Shown here piece by piece: positions 11,263 to 21,200 of a stretch of DNA of 64,000 bases. Source of the DNA: Glossina fuscipes. Lineage: Eukaryota > Arthropoda > Insecta > Diptera > Glossinidae. Each line of letters begins with the position of its first letter. The stretch's first letter is position 1. Position numbers and translations under genes: made by a program. The notes under the pieces were generated by a model. The model was not told the DNA's origin. It ran no database searches and saw only the letters and a program-made list of their open reading frames with translations. Location: contig NW_023998651.1 in assembly GCF_014805625.2 (NCBI RefSeq), positions 454,260-518,259 on the forward strand, in the 5' to 3' direction.

Positions 11263-11272
11263 TGGTTTCTAA

Positions 11273-11563
11273 ACTTTTAGTTCATGTAAAATTTATAATG
11301 AACTGATCAATTTATCGGACAAGTGTCTCGGCTGTAACAAACAAACGTATTGTGATAATGACACTGAAAATTTCTGTCAAACGCTTAAAAAGTGCAGTCG
11401 TGCGAACAACCTGTTCGAGGATTTAATTAGCACCCACATTTTCAGGTTCTGTTATATTAGCGCCATACAATCATATCCGATTGTATTCGTATACCAAGAC
11501 CTTAATGTGGCAAGCTTAAATTCTGTACACACTGCCATTAATCCACATTTGCGTCATATCTAA
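11273..11563 (+). CDS. Unrecognised 96-codon Cys-rich open frame without ATG
   Basis: The frame is open between the TAA at 11270-11272 and the TAA at 11561-11563. It has a Cys cluster (CLGCNKQTYC, later NFCQTLKKCS), then hydrophobic sequence with FRFCYISAIQSYPIVFVYQD and VHTAINPHLRHI. Composition is varied rather than low-complexity, unusual for a chance frame in such A+T-rich DNA. There is no Met, so it is either an exon or a fragment of an unknown element. AG at 11279-11280 after CTAAACTTTT could act as a weak acceptor. It starts exactly at the right edge of the I-clade target duplication, so it predates that insertion. I do not recognise the family. Confidence 0.35.
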   Translation, partial: TFSSCKIYNELINLSDKCLGCNKQTYCDNDTENFCQTLKKCSRANNLFEDLISTHIFRFCYISAIQSYPIVFVYQDLNVASLNSVHTAINPHLRHI

Positions 11564-12224
11564 GTGTAGTTAGCTTTTCATAACCAGAATCTTCTAAAGT
11601 ATTTTTGCTTATAACACACTGTTAATGTTTTGATAATTCCTTGATCGGCTCATCGTGTACATTCACCATTACAAATAGAATAATGTGTGCTGGGCAGGGC
11701 GTATGGAATATAATTTCCCACAAATTTCACAATTGAAATAAACTAAGATATATTCTCAAATAACAACAATTACCTTAATACACAACATTAATTATAATGA
11801 TAAACAGAAGGAAAATACATTAAGCTTTGTTCGCCAAGTTTAGCTCTAGCCAATATCAACGCAAAATTGCATTATAAAAGATCTTCTTATACCCTCGACA
11901 TTTTTTTATAACACGTACTAATATGTTTCATAATTTCTCCTGAGTATCAGATTAATTTTGTCATAACATTAAGGCAAAGAAAAGTCTGGTTCGGAACTAC
12001 TCCTTCCAAGTTCGTTTGAAATTTGAAAATAGATTTGATTTTCCAAAAAAAAATGCAACTCCGTTGTCGTAATGTTAAGATTTGAGAAAAGGAATACGAA
12101 ATTTATGGTAGAGGTGTAATTTTTCAATAAAGAAAATCACCTTCAAAAAAAAAAAAAAGAAGAAAACAGAACGATAAATAAACTAACCATACGCAAACCT
12201 GTAAAGGCGGTTTGAAAAATTAAA
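11564..12224. other. No gene recognised
   Basis: A+T-rich DNA with scattered stops on all frames I followed and no repeat structure that I could define. Confidence 0.4.
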
Positions 12225-12226
12225 TA

Positions 12227-12648
12227 CAGTAAACATTCCTTATTCGCGCTTCCTTTATTCGCACTTTCACTATTCGTGGGTGAGAAAAGTGCGACCAATT
12301 CCCTTATTCGCGGCTATAAATTTCTGTATTCGCGGTTTTTGAGAATGTAAAGAAACAAAATGAAAGGAATCTTATTACTCAAGGAATAAGGTATTGTTGC
12401 GAAAATCCCCAATCTAGTTCATTTCAAGTGAGTAATTTCCCCAAATAACAAATTGCCTAAAGAGGAAAAAACTAAATGCACATTCGCATTCAATTAAATT
12501 GATTTTACAATACATTTGATTTTTTTTTATTTACCATCTAGGAGCGTATCCACTATAATCCCATATAAATTACCATTCCGCATTCACGGTTTCTGCGTTC
12601 GCGGCATTTCTATGGAACGTATAGCCCGGGAATAAAAAACTTTTACTG
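12227..12648. mobile_element. pogo/Tigger-like MITE, TA target duplication
   Basis: The unit starts CAGTAAACATTCCTTATTCG and ends with the near reverse complement: reading inward from the right edge gives CAGTAAAAGTTTTTTATTCC. TA flanks both sides (12225-12226 and 12649-12650). TTATTCGCG-type words recur five or more times near the left end, and CATTCACGG/GTTCGCGG near the right. TA duplication, CAGT termini and TATTC/CGCG subterminal words fit non-autonomous pogo/Tigger members of the Tc1-mariner superfamily. No transposase is encoded. Confidence 0.7.
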
Positions 12649-12650
12649 TA

Positions 12651-13100
12651 TTTCAACAAATAAACTTTCACAACCAAAATAAATGTAAAGGCACTTTATT
12701 CCAATATACGAATAAGTAATCCCAAAGTGAGATAGGTTAATAAACGAACAGTAAGGTAAGCCTAAAGATAATTTGGAAATTCAGATATGTCAGTAAATAA
12801 ATATTAACAAGTACAATAAACATATTTCGACCTAAGCTATTAACCCCATAGAAATTTGTTCAGGCTAGCGAAGATATATTAAAGAAAAAAAATATAATAA
12901 AAGGAATACAACATAAATAAATCGAAAAGAAGAAACTCAAAAAAGGGAAAAACCCAGAAAACATTTACACAAGATAAAAAAAAATTATCAGAGCGCCCAG
13001 GGCAGCCTCATCCTCATTTAATCATTTGTGCTACTAACTTTAGTTAAGCTCGCATATTAACACATTAAATCCGACAGCTGCTCCATCGCCATCACGACTT
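12651..13100. other. No gene recognised
   Basis: A+T-rich spacer between the MITE and the 3' end of the minus-strand I-clade element. Nothing supportable was seen. Confidence 0.4.
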
Positions 13101-13105
13101 CAAGG

Positions 13106-13480
13106 TTAGCCCAATATTGTTTTGACTATCGCGATCGCCCTCTCCAGTATCTCACCGATTAGCAAAATAGCACCGGAGTTCTGCCCCAATATCTTTGCAC
13201 CAGCCAACAAGAGCAGCGAAATCATCCAGCTCGCCGCACCGATTGGCGGAGCACACCGAGTTTTTTCAACAGCGGTCGACACGAGGCCCGTCATCGAAAT
13301 TTTTTCTGTAAAGGGTTTGAATTGAAATGTGGGATTTATTTTATAGAAAAGGTGATTGGATTTAACACGCGCAATCTCATTAAATTCGTCATTTAGCTGT
13401 TAAAAGATGTGGTTGCAAATTACCCGAATTGTTTCATTAGGGAGTGTATTTGATTGACGAAATTGTCCCATCAAACCACT
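13106..13480 (-). pseudogene. C-terminal ORF2 tail of the split I-clade element
   Basis: It lies directly downstream, on the minus strand, of the RNase H remnant and is more G+C-rich than the surroundings. The minus frame reads through a KPFTEK-like segment and [14 protein letters not shown], in the position of the Arg/His/Cys-containing tail that follows RNase H in these elements. Both strands are open over 13106-13325, so the frame alone is weak evidence and position is the main argument. The plus-strand frame is taken to be a shadow. Confidence 0.35.
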
Positions 13481-13489
13481 CCATGCATG

Positions 13490-13835
13490 AAGGTCGGCTT
13501 TTACGTTTAAAGAAAAAACTTCAGTGGCCGGGTACCCAAACAAGGTGACAGTCATTCACCTGAGAGTCATGTAACTTATGGATTGTCTGCATCTCTTTTA
13601 TTTATTAGAAGGCGAGCTGCTATCCAAAAAAAATTATAAACGTTTTGATACTGTCAGTGACAGCCACCTTAATAGCATGTTTGATGGCACGCAACTCAAT
13701 AAAAGTCGAAGAAAGCCCCCCGCCACTTTGATTCGATGTACTATTTTAGCTATATGCTTCAGAACCGAGATGCCAGATACGTTACGTCAGACGGAATCGT
13801 CAGTGGCATATATATCATAGCCGTTGTTGTAATAA
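13490..13835 (-). pseudogene. RNase H remnant of the split I-clade element
   Basis: Fragments in several minus frames give ATDDSV (from the usual TDGS), FIELRAIKHAIK (active-site Glu), IIFLDSSS (Asp) and VWVPGH (the WVPGH block). The order and spacing fit RNase H. Several frameshifts and stops are needed to read it. The sequence differs from the RNase H of the copies at 10.8, 40.4 and 57.8 kb, so this is a different I-clade subfamily. Confidence 0.55.
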
Positions 13836-13884
13836 CGTCCTCATGCAAGAGAAATTGATATTTTGTTTTAAGGCAGAGATCCAT

Positions 13885-14270
13885 TCAAGAATGTTGATGA
13901 AGACTTAACATTTGTTGGTAAAAAAATTCCAGAGAGGATTTGAATCTTTTTTTTTTTTCGAAAATATGACGCAGTTTTTGATAACAAAATGTATAGATGC
14001 ACGAGACACTATCACTGAGAGATGTAATTTTCTGAAAAAAGGAAGCATTCATCATCTTGACCTTAATTAACTCCTTTGCAATACAAAGAAGAGTTGTTTC
14101 AGAAATAGCATTACAATAGCAGTTACTAATTCCATGCAAGAGGACACTTCCTCCAGACAGTACTCTGACCATGTTGTACTTAATTCCATCACAATCCACA
14201 GCAGTAGCCCTCTTTCTGGAATGTGAAACAAATATTAGCTCATGCAATGAGAAGGGTGTATTAAAAGGAA
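13885..14270 (-). pseudogene. Start of RT domain, split I-clade element
   Basis: The minus frame contains HELIFVSHSRKRATA..DCDGIKYNMVRVL, which fits the first RT block (an ELxxAL-type helix, then PGxDGI with Pro-Gly lost). The following sequence does not show the FDxxxAFD or YADD blocks, so most of the RT palm is deleted or too decayed. It lies between the linker (14286-14640) and RNase H (13490-13835) in the expected order. Confidence 0.5.
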
Positions 14271-14285
14271 TTGACGGTATTGTAA

Positions 14286-14640
14286 TCAGATTAACACACT
14301 AGGAATATAACTCTTGAGCATATCCAAGTATCTTTTATTATCAGGATCATTCCACACAGCACAACCGTATAGTTTTTCACTAAAATGTCGATGACCATTG
14401 ATATAATTCCAGAAAAAACGCGGATTGCCATTACCATATAATTCTTTAATCGTGAAAGCTCTATGTATGCTTTTTGCATTGTTAACTGCAGGCCTCCATT
14501 CTTTCAGTTGTTTCATATATTCAACGAAGTTGGCTGGATTTGCATATATACTAATTTTTTTCTTTTCAGCTTGGTATTTTGCGGCAAAGTGTGGACAGCA
14601 AAGAGTTCCAGCAAGGTTTACGTGAGAAGGATTCAATTTT
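14286..14640 (-). pseudogene. EN-RT linker of the split I-clade element
   Basis: A minus-strand frame of 116 codons includes FAAKYQAEKKKISIY, LKEWRPAVNNAK, and FFWNYINGHR. Basic, aromatic-rich sequence ending in a (R/K)FFW..I motif is typical between endonuclease and RT in non-LTR elements. It fits by position between the EN remnant and the RT start. Confidence 0.5.
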
Positions 14641-14772
14641 AGAAAAGTTGGTTCTAGCAGACTTGATTACAGACTGAAAGGCACTTTGAATTGATGATAT
14701 ATCGGAAGGAACATCAACTTTAGACAGATGGTCCATGATGAAGTTGCGTGAAATTAAATTTTCTATTTTCTC

Positions 14773-15242
14773 TCATAAGATGAGACAGTTTTCACTTTTG
14801 CCAATGGGGACGTTGGTCGTGTTCCAGTTGAATGATAAAATAGCCGAATTCGCAAAAGTTAGGTCCAAGACACTACTTGCCGTGCGACCACTCGGGTTAC
14901 AGTGAAAGGTGGTGTTACCCTTGTTTAAACCATTAAAATTGCTGGCATTGATGGCATTTGCAAGCATCTTGCCTTTGTTGGTCGAGACTTGATCGCCATA
15001 CAAGCAATGTCTAGCATTGAAATCTCCGGCTAGAATCAAATTTTGTCATCAAGAAAGTCACATAATCTCTGAATCTCATCACGAAAAGTTTGTGCACTGA
15101 GAGGAAAGTAGCATGATGAAGATTCGGTTTAAGATTCATGGTGTTGATGATAATAATGTCAACACCAGTATTGTAGGGTATACGTCTGAAATTGACGTCT
15201 TTTTTAACCACCACAGCCGTCATTTGGGCATTTGTTGGCTGA
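14773..15242 (-). pseudogene. C-terminal endonuclease part of the split I-clade element
   Basis: Minus-strand frames contain KKDVNFRRIPYNTGVDI and, after a frameshift, LILAGDFNARH..YGDQ, the GDFNARH block of apurinic-type endonucleases, followed by a segment ending with SSVLDLTFAN. The N-terminal half of the same domain is at 17627-17890. The 2.38-kb element at 15247-17626 sits exactly between them. Several frameshifts make it inactive. Confidence 0.75.
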
Positions 15243-15312
15243 AGCGTGTAACGGCCGCGAACAAACCTTGGGTAGGGTGTCTGTCGGTCTGTGTCAACCG
15301 CAAGCGGCGCAA

Positions 15313-15600
15313 TAACGGCATGCCGTTAGACAAAATCATGCGATTTTGTGGTACCGCAAGTAAATCGCATGATCTTGCGGTATATGTGTTTATTTTTTTT
15401 CTTTTCTGATCTCCTTACTTACAAGTACAGGCAAAATCGTATGATTTTGCGGTACCTTTGCTTGCTTTTGCAAGTACAGGCAGAATCGTATGATTTTGCG
15501 GTACTCCTTTTTTTTTCCTTTTGCTCTTGCAAGCATAGGCAAAATCGTATGATTTTGCGGGATCTATGCTTGCTCTTGTGAGTGTAGCGGCAAGCCGTTA
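15313..15600 (+). repeat. Palindrome array inside LTR-like copy 1
   Basis: The array is bracketed by TAACGGCATGCCGTTA (15313-15328, a perfect 16-bp palindrome) and TAGCGGCAAGCCGTTA (15585-15600). Between them are about five units containing CAAAATC..GATTTTG inverted repeats, such as GCAAAATCGTATGATTTTGC, with an 8-bp stem and a 4-base loop. They are separated by T-rich spacers with CTTGCAAGTACAGG. Units are about 50-70 bp apart. Peptides from this stretch are repeat artefacts. Confidence 0.8.
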
Positions 15601-17048
15601 TAGAGAGAGCAACAGGAAGAAGAAGAGGGAAATGAAGTAAAAAGGAGAAGTCTGTCTGCGTTTTAAAATTTAAGTGAGGGGAGATAGAGTTAGTTGAGTT
15701 TGAGCCGAGGATTGAATTGGTTGTGATCGCACAACGTAAGTCCGCGAAGAAGTTTTGTTCAATTTTGATAGACATTTTCTCTAAGGAGGAATAATTTAAT
15801 AATGTGATGGAGTTGAGTTTTTTTGGATTATTTTGCTTTTTTTCTGAAAGAAAAAGGTGATATCAAAGAGTATGTGTTGTTGGGTTTCTCTACTTTGCCT
15901 TCACTAAGCAAATAATGCAATTGTAATTATATAGACGAAAAAAAAAAACGTTGGAGAAGTACAATTTGATGTGACGGAGATTCGCGTTGTCTTTTTTTCG
16001 ATTCCAATATAAAGAAAAGGAAACTTTCCATTGTGTGCTATTGCACCTACGTACATATGAAGATTTATTCAAGAAAAGAACTTTACTAACAAAAGTCAAA
16101 TTCTAGACATAAGTTTGTGTTACATACCTCAAACCCATGCATATGAATAACTATCAAAAAAGATTCAAACATTGTATTTTATACGCAAGTCTAGAAGAAA
16201 TCGAAAGCAACAAAAATGTAAACAACTGAAAGCAATTAAAAGAATAAAAAAAAAAAATAAAAAAAAAGGAGCAAAAATTAACAAAACGTAACCAATGTCG
16301 GCACGGCAAAAAAAAAAAAAAAAAACGAAATTATAAAGTAGAGCAATTTCATAAGTTTATTTTTTTTGCTTTTATATATATAAACCATTCAAAAAAAAAA
16401 AAAAAAAAATAAAAGCAATGGAGAACATTTTAATATTCATAATGATCGAAAGAAATCATATTAATAAGTGTAGGAAGTTCATATTGCAAAAGGAATAGTT
16501 GAATAAACGAAAAGATGTTAAGCAAAAGGCTAATAAGAAAATGAATTGTGTATATGTACAACATACCGAACAAAAATGTATTAAGAAACTAAACTGTACA
16601 GTATACCTACATGTATATATATTCCTGTGTATATCTGTTAATAAAATTTCAAAACGGTTTCTGGTGATTGATTGACCGAACATTTTTGCAAGTTCATTTT
16701 TCTAAACTCGATAGGGGTTTACCGAGTCGAATTGCACGCCTAGGAAGCGCAACAACACGCAGTTTGAAAAAGATTGACAGGTTTGATTGTATTCTGTACC
16801 TGTGAAGCAAAAAGGTTTACGTGGTTACCGGTACAACTGAGTGGATGGAAAGGCAGTGACGTCCACGGAAAGATAAGGAAATATGTTTTGATGTCCTTTT
16901 TTTCTCGCTCGTAACCAAACCAACCGCTTTAAATGTTTTCTCTATTCGGCACTGTGGTAACAATTTAACGAGTGTTTTTTTTTTTTTTTGTCTGCTTCAT
17001 AATACGTCCCAGAATTAAGGAGTAACGGAAATAGTGCAAAAGAAATAA

Positions 17049-17354
17049 ATAAAATTAAAAGAAGGTGAACAGCAACAGCAACAACGACGTGTTAATTATC
17101 AACAGCATTTACGGCAACAGCCAACAATTACCGATAGGGTGTCACATCAACCATTCTCAGCCTTTGGTTATCCTGCGAAGCATTCGCCTGCAGTTGTTAA
17201 AGATTCACCAGTAGAACGGCAGAAGCAACAACAACAGCAACAATTTATTGGTAGCATTGTGATAGCTGCAGCCGACAGTGAAAGTGATAATATTCATCAA
17301 GTGAACGATCACCATCACCACCACCACCATACTTGTACTGTAAGTTATTTTTAA
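17049..17354 (+). other. Open Gln/His-rich frame with splice-donor-like end, inside LTR-like copy 1
   Basis: The frame is open from after a TAA at 17046-17048 to 17354 without any ATG. It has Gln4 and Gln6 runs, SHQPFSAFGYPAKHSP, and a His7 run followed by TCT. GTAAGT falls right after ACTTGTACT (about 17341). Copy 2 has GTATTGTAAGT at the equivalent place, so the donor-like site is shared while the codons before it are not. I read this as LTR or leader sequence with a possible 5' splice site, not a host exon. Confidence 0.35.
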
Positions 17355-17626
17355 GCTATCTAATTTTGTTGTTCCCCATGAGTGGCTAAGCGTGCGCTGC
17401 CACCGCTGTGGCTGAGGTGTAGGGGCGTGCATATGGTGGCCATGTAGGGCCGACGCTAGACGATGACCGACGGACTCACTGGTGACAGACGCACAGCAGG
17501 AAACCGACCGGACCTTTTCGTTCTTTTAGTTTGTTTTTTTCTATTTTTTTTTTTTTTTTCTCTTTCTTTGTCTAAAGAAAAAATTTAAATCCTCAGCGGC
17601 GAGGAAAGAAAAAGAGTTTCATGACA

Positions 17627-17890
17627 AGCGTAATTGGAGACTTTAACTTCAAAAAAATTGTCATCCTTCAGAAAAACTTCACTTAAGATGCAGAAATCAA
17701 TATTGTTCGAGTTCAAGTAAAAATCCAAAAACGACAAGTTACGTCGAACACTTTCAATACTATATTGTGAAAACTAGACAATATTTTAAATTAAAAAGGA
17801 ATCCCAGCGGAGTTACTCGTAGTATTGAATGCGTCATTATAGCGAATATTAGCACAGAGAGACAGTTTTTCATCAATTCTGAGGGATCAT
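17627..17890 (-). pseudogene. N-terminal endonuclease part of the split I-clade element
   Basis: The minus frame gives NNIDFCILSEVFLKDDNFF, which fits the 'hhhLSETWL' opening of the apurinic-type endonuclease, preceded by an THSILRV-like ORF2 start. It ends at the AGCG duplication, beyond which the inserted element begins. The rest of the domain resumes at 15242. ORF1 of the same element lies upstream at 18052-18945. Confidence 0.65.
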
Positions 17891-18051
17891 CGAAAGGAAA
17901 AATTCTTTAATCGCAGAGGTAAATCTATTAAGTTCCGAAGAATGCAAACTGTTGTTCGAAATTATTGGCTACTGAGGTCTTGTTTCAGACGACTTGGGGG
18001 GTGAATTTGGTGAGTGAATTGGGAGAATGTTTGGAAATAAAAGATTTACTT

Positions 18052-18945
18052 TTAACGACCGCATAAAATTGTTTCTTTGTTAAAATCCCTTTGGGATTTT
18101 ATTATCACCTTTGCTCGAAATGGCAGACACCCCAATGGGCGAAATTCTCGTCGTAGGAGTTGTCGTCCAGCATTTAAAGTAGTTTGAAGAAACTTCTCTT
18201 TCAGGTCTTTATGGGAGAGATTTTTAATGGCCATAATTTTGTTGATATTTAATTCCAGCCCGCTGTTTGGCAACACTTATTTAAACTATTGTGCTTACCT
18301 GAACAAAAGGACAAGCATCTCCTTTTTGTACACTTTTCACATGGGAGGTTTCCCGAAGTTTAAGCACCTTCCCCCATTCGCTTTGCAGAACTTGGACACA
18401 TGCCCATACCTGCCGTCCTTAAAGCATTGCTTTAAGGTGAGTACAAAATACTCCAAGCGAAAAGTGCAAAAATTAAATTTGATTGCTTCGGAGAGGACTT
18501 TTCCCCTAAAACCTACTTTGATGCTAGTGGTTGGAATGAACTCGTCTTTGTTGTTAGGATTCCTTCTTCGAAACCTAGCAACAGACTTAATAGGAATGTC
18601 GGAGACCGCTTTTTCGATAATTTCGTTTATACTGTATTCGATAAGGACATTCCGAATTATTCCGAACCTTTCGGTGAAAGCTCCCGGAATATATGCTTTT
18701 AAGTCCTTTTTATTAAAATGATTGCTTTTGGTGAAGCTGGTACCATTACAAGCAGAGCTGAAAAGCAATTTAGTTTTTAAATGATCATGAAAAAAAAGGT
18801 CCGAGTTGATGTTCACACGTTTTCCCTCGGCATTTTTACAAGTTTCAACAAAAACTACGAAACTGCCTTGCGAAAGATAGTCATACAAGTTGATATGGTC
18901 ATTCGGAAGGGTGATATGATTCTTCAGACCCTGTCTCCGTAGGGA
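18052..18945 (-). pseudogene. ORF1 (nucleic-acid-binding gag-like protein) of the I-clade element
   Basis: A 183-codon minus frame (18337-18888) reads LYDYLSQGSF, AYIPGAFTERFG, ARFRRRNP and IKVGFRGKVLSE, then a zinc-knuckle region QCFKDGRYGHVSKFC and RCLNFG. A second frame (18052-18276) continues the C-terminal part. This is the ORF1 type of I-clade elements, whose protein binds element RNA in the ribonucleoprotein. The first knuckle has Asp where the second Cys is expected, and the frame is broken near 18330. Upstream, 18889-18945 extends the frame with HITLPNDHIN. Confidence 0.75.
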
Positions 18946-20880
18946 GACAGGCTGATGTTGTTGTGGGTGTTATTCAGAGGAGAACTTACCTATCCGGAAG
19001 AAAAACGAAAAAAATGTTTTCTTTAAACACAAAAGTTTCTTTTCTAAAACTTTGTTTTCACTTTATGCTTTAAATTCTCGTCTTTTGGTGTTTCCTTTCT
19101 ACTAACGCCGAAAAAACACGAAAAAAAAAATTATCCAACTGCCGTTTGCCGGAATCAAATGGCGTGTCACTTCTGGCGTTAATGTCAAAGTAATGATAAA
19201 TCAGATGAATCAGAATATATACAAAGTCAAAATAGATTGAAGGTTTTGTTCACACCTGCAAACATTACAATCTACAACTGGACATAGGTGAAAAGAAGCC
19301 CATGCGCACATATATTGAGAATCAATGGGAAAATATATATTTGCCATAAAATAAAGTAATTGTCCACAGAAAAGTAGCTGCATCTTGATACAAAATAATA
19401 AATCACCTGAATAGGACAAATAAACAGACTATCTTAAAAAATTATATGCGTTACGAGAGGGGAAGGTGAATAACAATTAAACACATGGATATGTTTCGAG
19501 TAATCGAGAAAAACTTTTCCGTACAATAATTATTAATAACAATGTCGCAATGTTGTCTTTTTATTAGTAAGAAATTTTTTTTTGCTAAGTAATCCTTTTA
19601 ACTATCCTTCATCTCGACGCCAATGCGAAGTTCACAGAGTCGTGTTTTAAAAGCAAGCGCCGTTATTTCAAACGTAATGATACATACATACATGTTTTTT
19701 TATATACATACTACTACAGAGAGGCTATAATAATTGTCTTCGAGATAAAGAAAAACGATATGAAAGGCCACCACATCGCTGTGATGGTTTTTTTTCTGTA
19801 CCGACTGAATTCACAACTGTAATTTCATCAATTACAAAAAAAAATTTCTTAGAATTAACATGGAAGACATTTTAAAAACACAAAGATCCAGGTGTTTTTA
19901 TTTTGTTTTTGATTTTCTTGGAAACAAAAATTCAGAAAATAGGTATCATAAGATTAGACGATCCAGTATTTAAAACTTTATTGCATAATCAGGTGTTAAT
20001 TAAAGCTGCCAGAACAATTGTTTTTTTTTAACAAAATAAATTAAAGCGTATCGTATCTTTATCTACAATTTTTGTATACACGTATATTCCATTTGCATCT
20101 TGTCTTCAAATCCAGCCCTTATACTTCAACCTCTGTATTCATATTGTTAAATGACATATACTCCATTTATAATTTTGTTATATTCACACGATATATTTCC
20201 TCCAGTGCTTCTACTCACTTTGAAATATAACCTTGCATGCTCTCATGACATACTTACACTTACGTTTTCATTATTATATATTTATGCAGCATACTTTTGT
20301 CTTTAACTTACAAATAAAAACTTCAAATTTCATTAAGATTTCAGTCTAACAAAAACAAACGTCTCAACTTTCCCAGTTATAGACTATAAGTTAAAATAAA
20401 ATGAAAAAATTTAAAGAAATGAAGAACAAAACTACAAAACCGATGCATTTGCATTTCTGCAAAAAGAAATGCAGACATTAAATTTACACTAAGCAACCAT
20501 AACCAAAACTTGTGAAAAAGCAACTGTATATAACTTTGCTGTAGTAAATTTGAACACTTCAAGTCGAACTTGTCTTGGCACTTACGAAATCATATCAAAT
20601 ATATTAATTGTTTTCATTGATTAGTGACGCTCTTGGCCGAATCAATTTTGGCAATAAAAAGAGTGCAAGTCTTGGCAAAAACAGACGATCAGGTTAGGAA
20701 AATATATACACCCTGTCCACTTTCACTACAGTGGATTCATAGCGAATCCTCTCTTCCACACAAAAAACTAAATAAAATATGAAACGTCATTTCAGCACAA
20801 GTGGTATGTTAGTCTTAAGTGATATAAACAAACATACGTCGTGGTGAAAGTTGTTTGTCAATATGACAATATGGCAACCA
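18946..20880. other. No gene recognised
   Basis: A+T-rich DNA of about 1.9 kb. Short frames (19210-19419, 20377-20562 minus) are low in complexity and resemble nothing known. Confidence 0.45.
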
Positions 20881-20885
20881 ACAAG

Positions 20886-20930
20886 TATAAAAGCTGGGCG
20901 CAAAGAACGATCGGGTTTAAGCTGTTCAGC
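20886..20930 (+). promoter_or_regulatory. Possible core promoter: TATA box with downstream TCAGC
   Basis: TATAAAAG at 20886-20893 is a strong TATA match, followed about 40 bp later by GTTCAGCAG, a rough initiator. The spacing is longer than the usual 30 bp, and no clear gene follows; the next recognisable sequence is a CR1-like remnant at 21.2 kb. Kept as a candidate only. Confidence 0.25.
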
Positions 20931-21200
20931 AGCAGCCAACCCTACGATAATTTATTGGAGAAGTATGGAATAATCGAGTTCGGTTACACGTGAATAACGT
21001 TTCCAGCTTCAGTTGTACACTATCGTGATTGTTCACTAGCGCATGTTAGTTTTTTTTTCTCGTAAATTGTTCTCTATAAACAACCAAGCGCGTAAAGTGC
21101 AGCATAATTGCCATAAGCCGCTAATCCTGTAAACTTCTTAGTGAGTCTTCAGAAACAACGACATAAGCCTATATATACTATTGTCAAATTCCAATAAAAC

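Larger units (their letters stand above)
15247..17626 (+). mobile_element. 2.38-kb solo-LTR-like element, copy 1, 4-bp target duplication
   Basis: It begins TGTAACGGCCGCGAACAAAC and ends TTTCATGACA, with AGCG on both sides (15243-15246, 17627-17630). If the insert and one AGCG are removed, the minus-strand I-clade endonuclease is rejoined with the family's normal spacing between its NY and DG.GG residues, which independently fixes the edges. Inside are a palindrome array (15313-15600), an A-rich middle with many poly(A) tracts, an open Gln/His-rich stretch ending in a GTAAGT, and a conserved G+C-richer 3' part (17375-17480). Copy 2 (29791-32052, inverted) and copy 3 (from 46925) are homologous. 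TG...CA ends, a 4-bp duplication and no coding capacity suggest an unusually long solo LTR, comparable in size to the roughly 2.1-kb LTRs I recall for the fly element Ulysses. The family itself is unrecognised. Confidence 0.7.

Noticed and set aside
13122..13325. Plus-strand 67-codon frame in a G+C-richer patch as a gene
   Set aside because: Both strands are open there, and position after RNase H favours the minus-strand element tail.
15348..15775. Repetitive peptides (NRMILR.. and SYDFAV..) as proteins
   Set aside because: They are translations of the palindrome array; the same occurs at 31660-31983.
17139..17354. Gln/His-rich frame with a His7 run read as the first coding exon of a host regulatory gene
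   Set aside because: It has no ATG, lies wholly inside LTR-like copy 1, and the equivalent place in copy 2 encodes an unrelated peptide; only the GTAAGT is shared.
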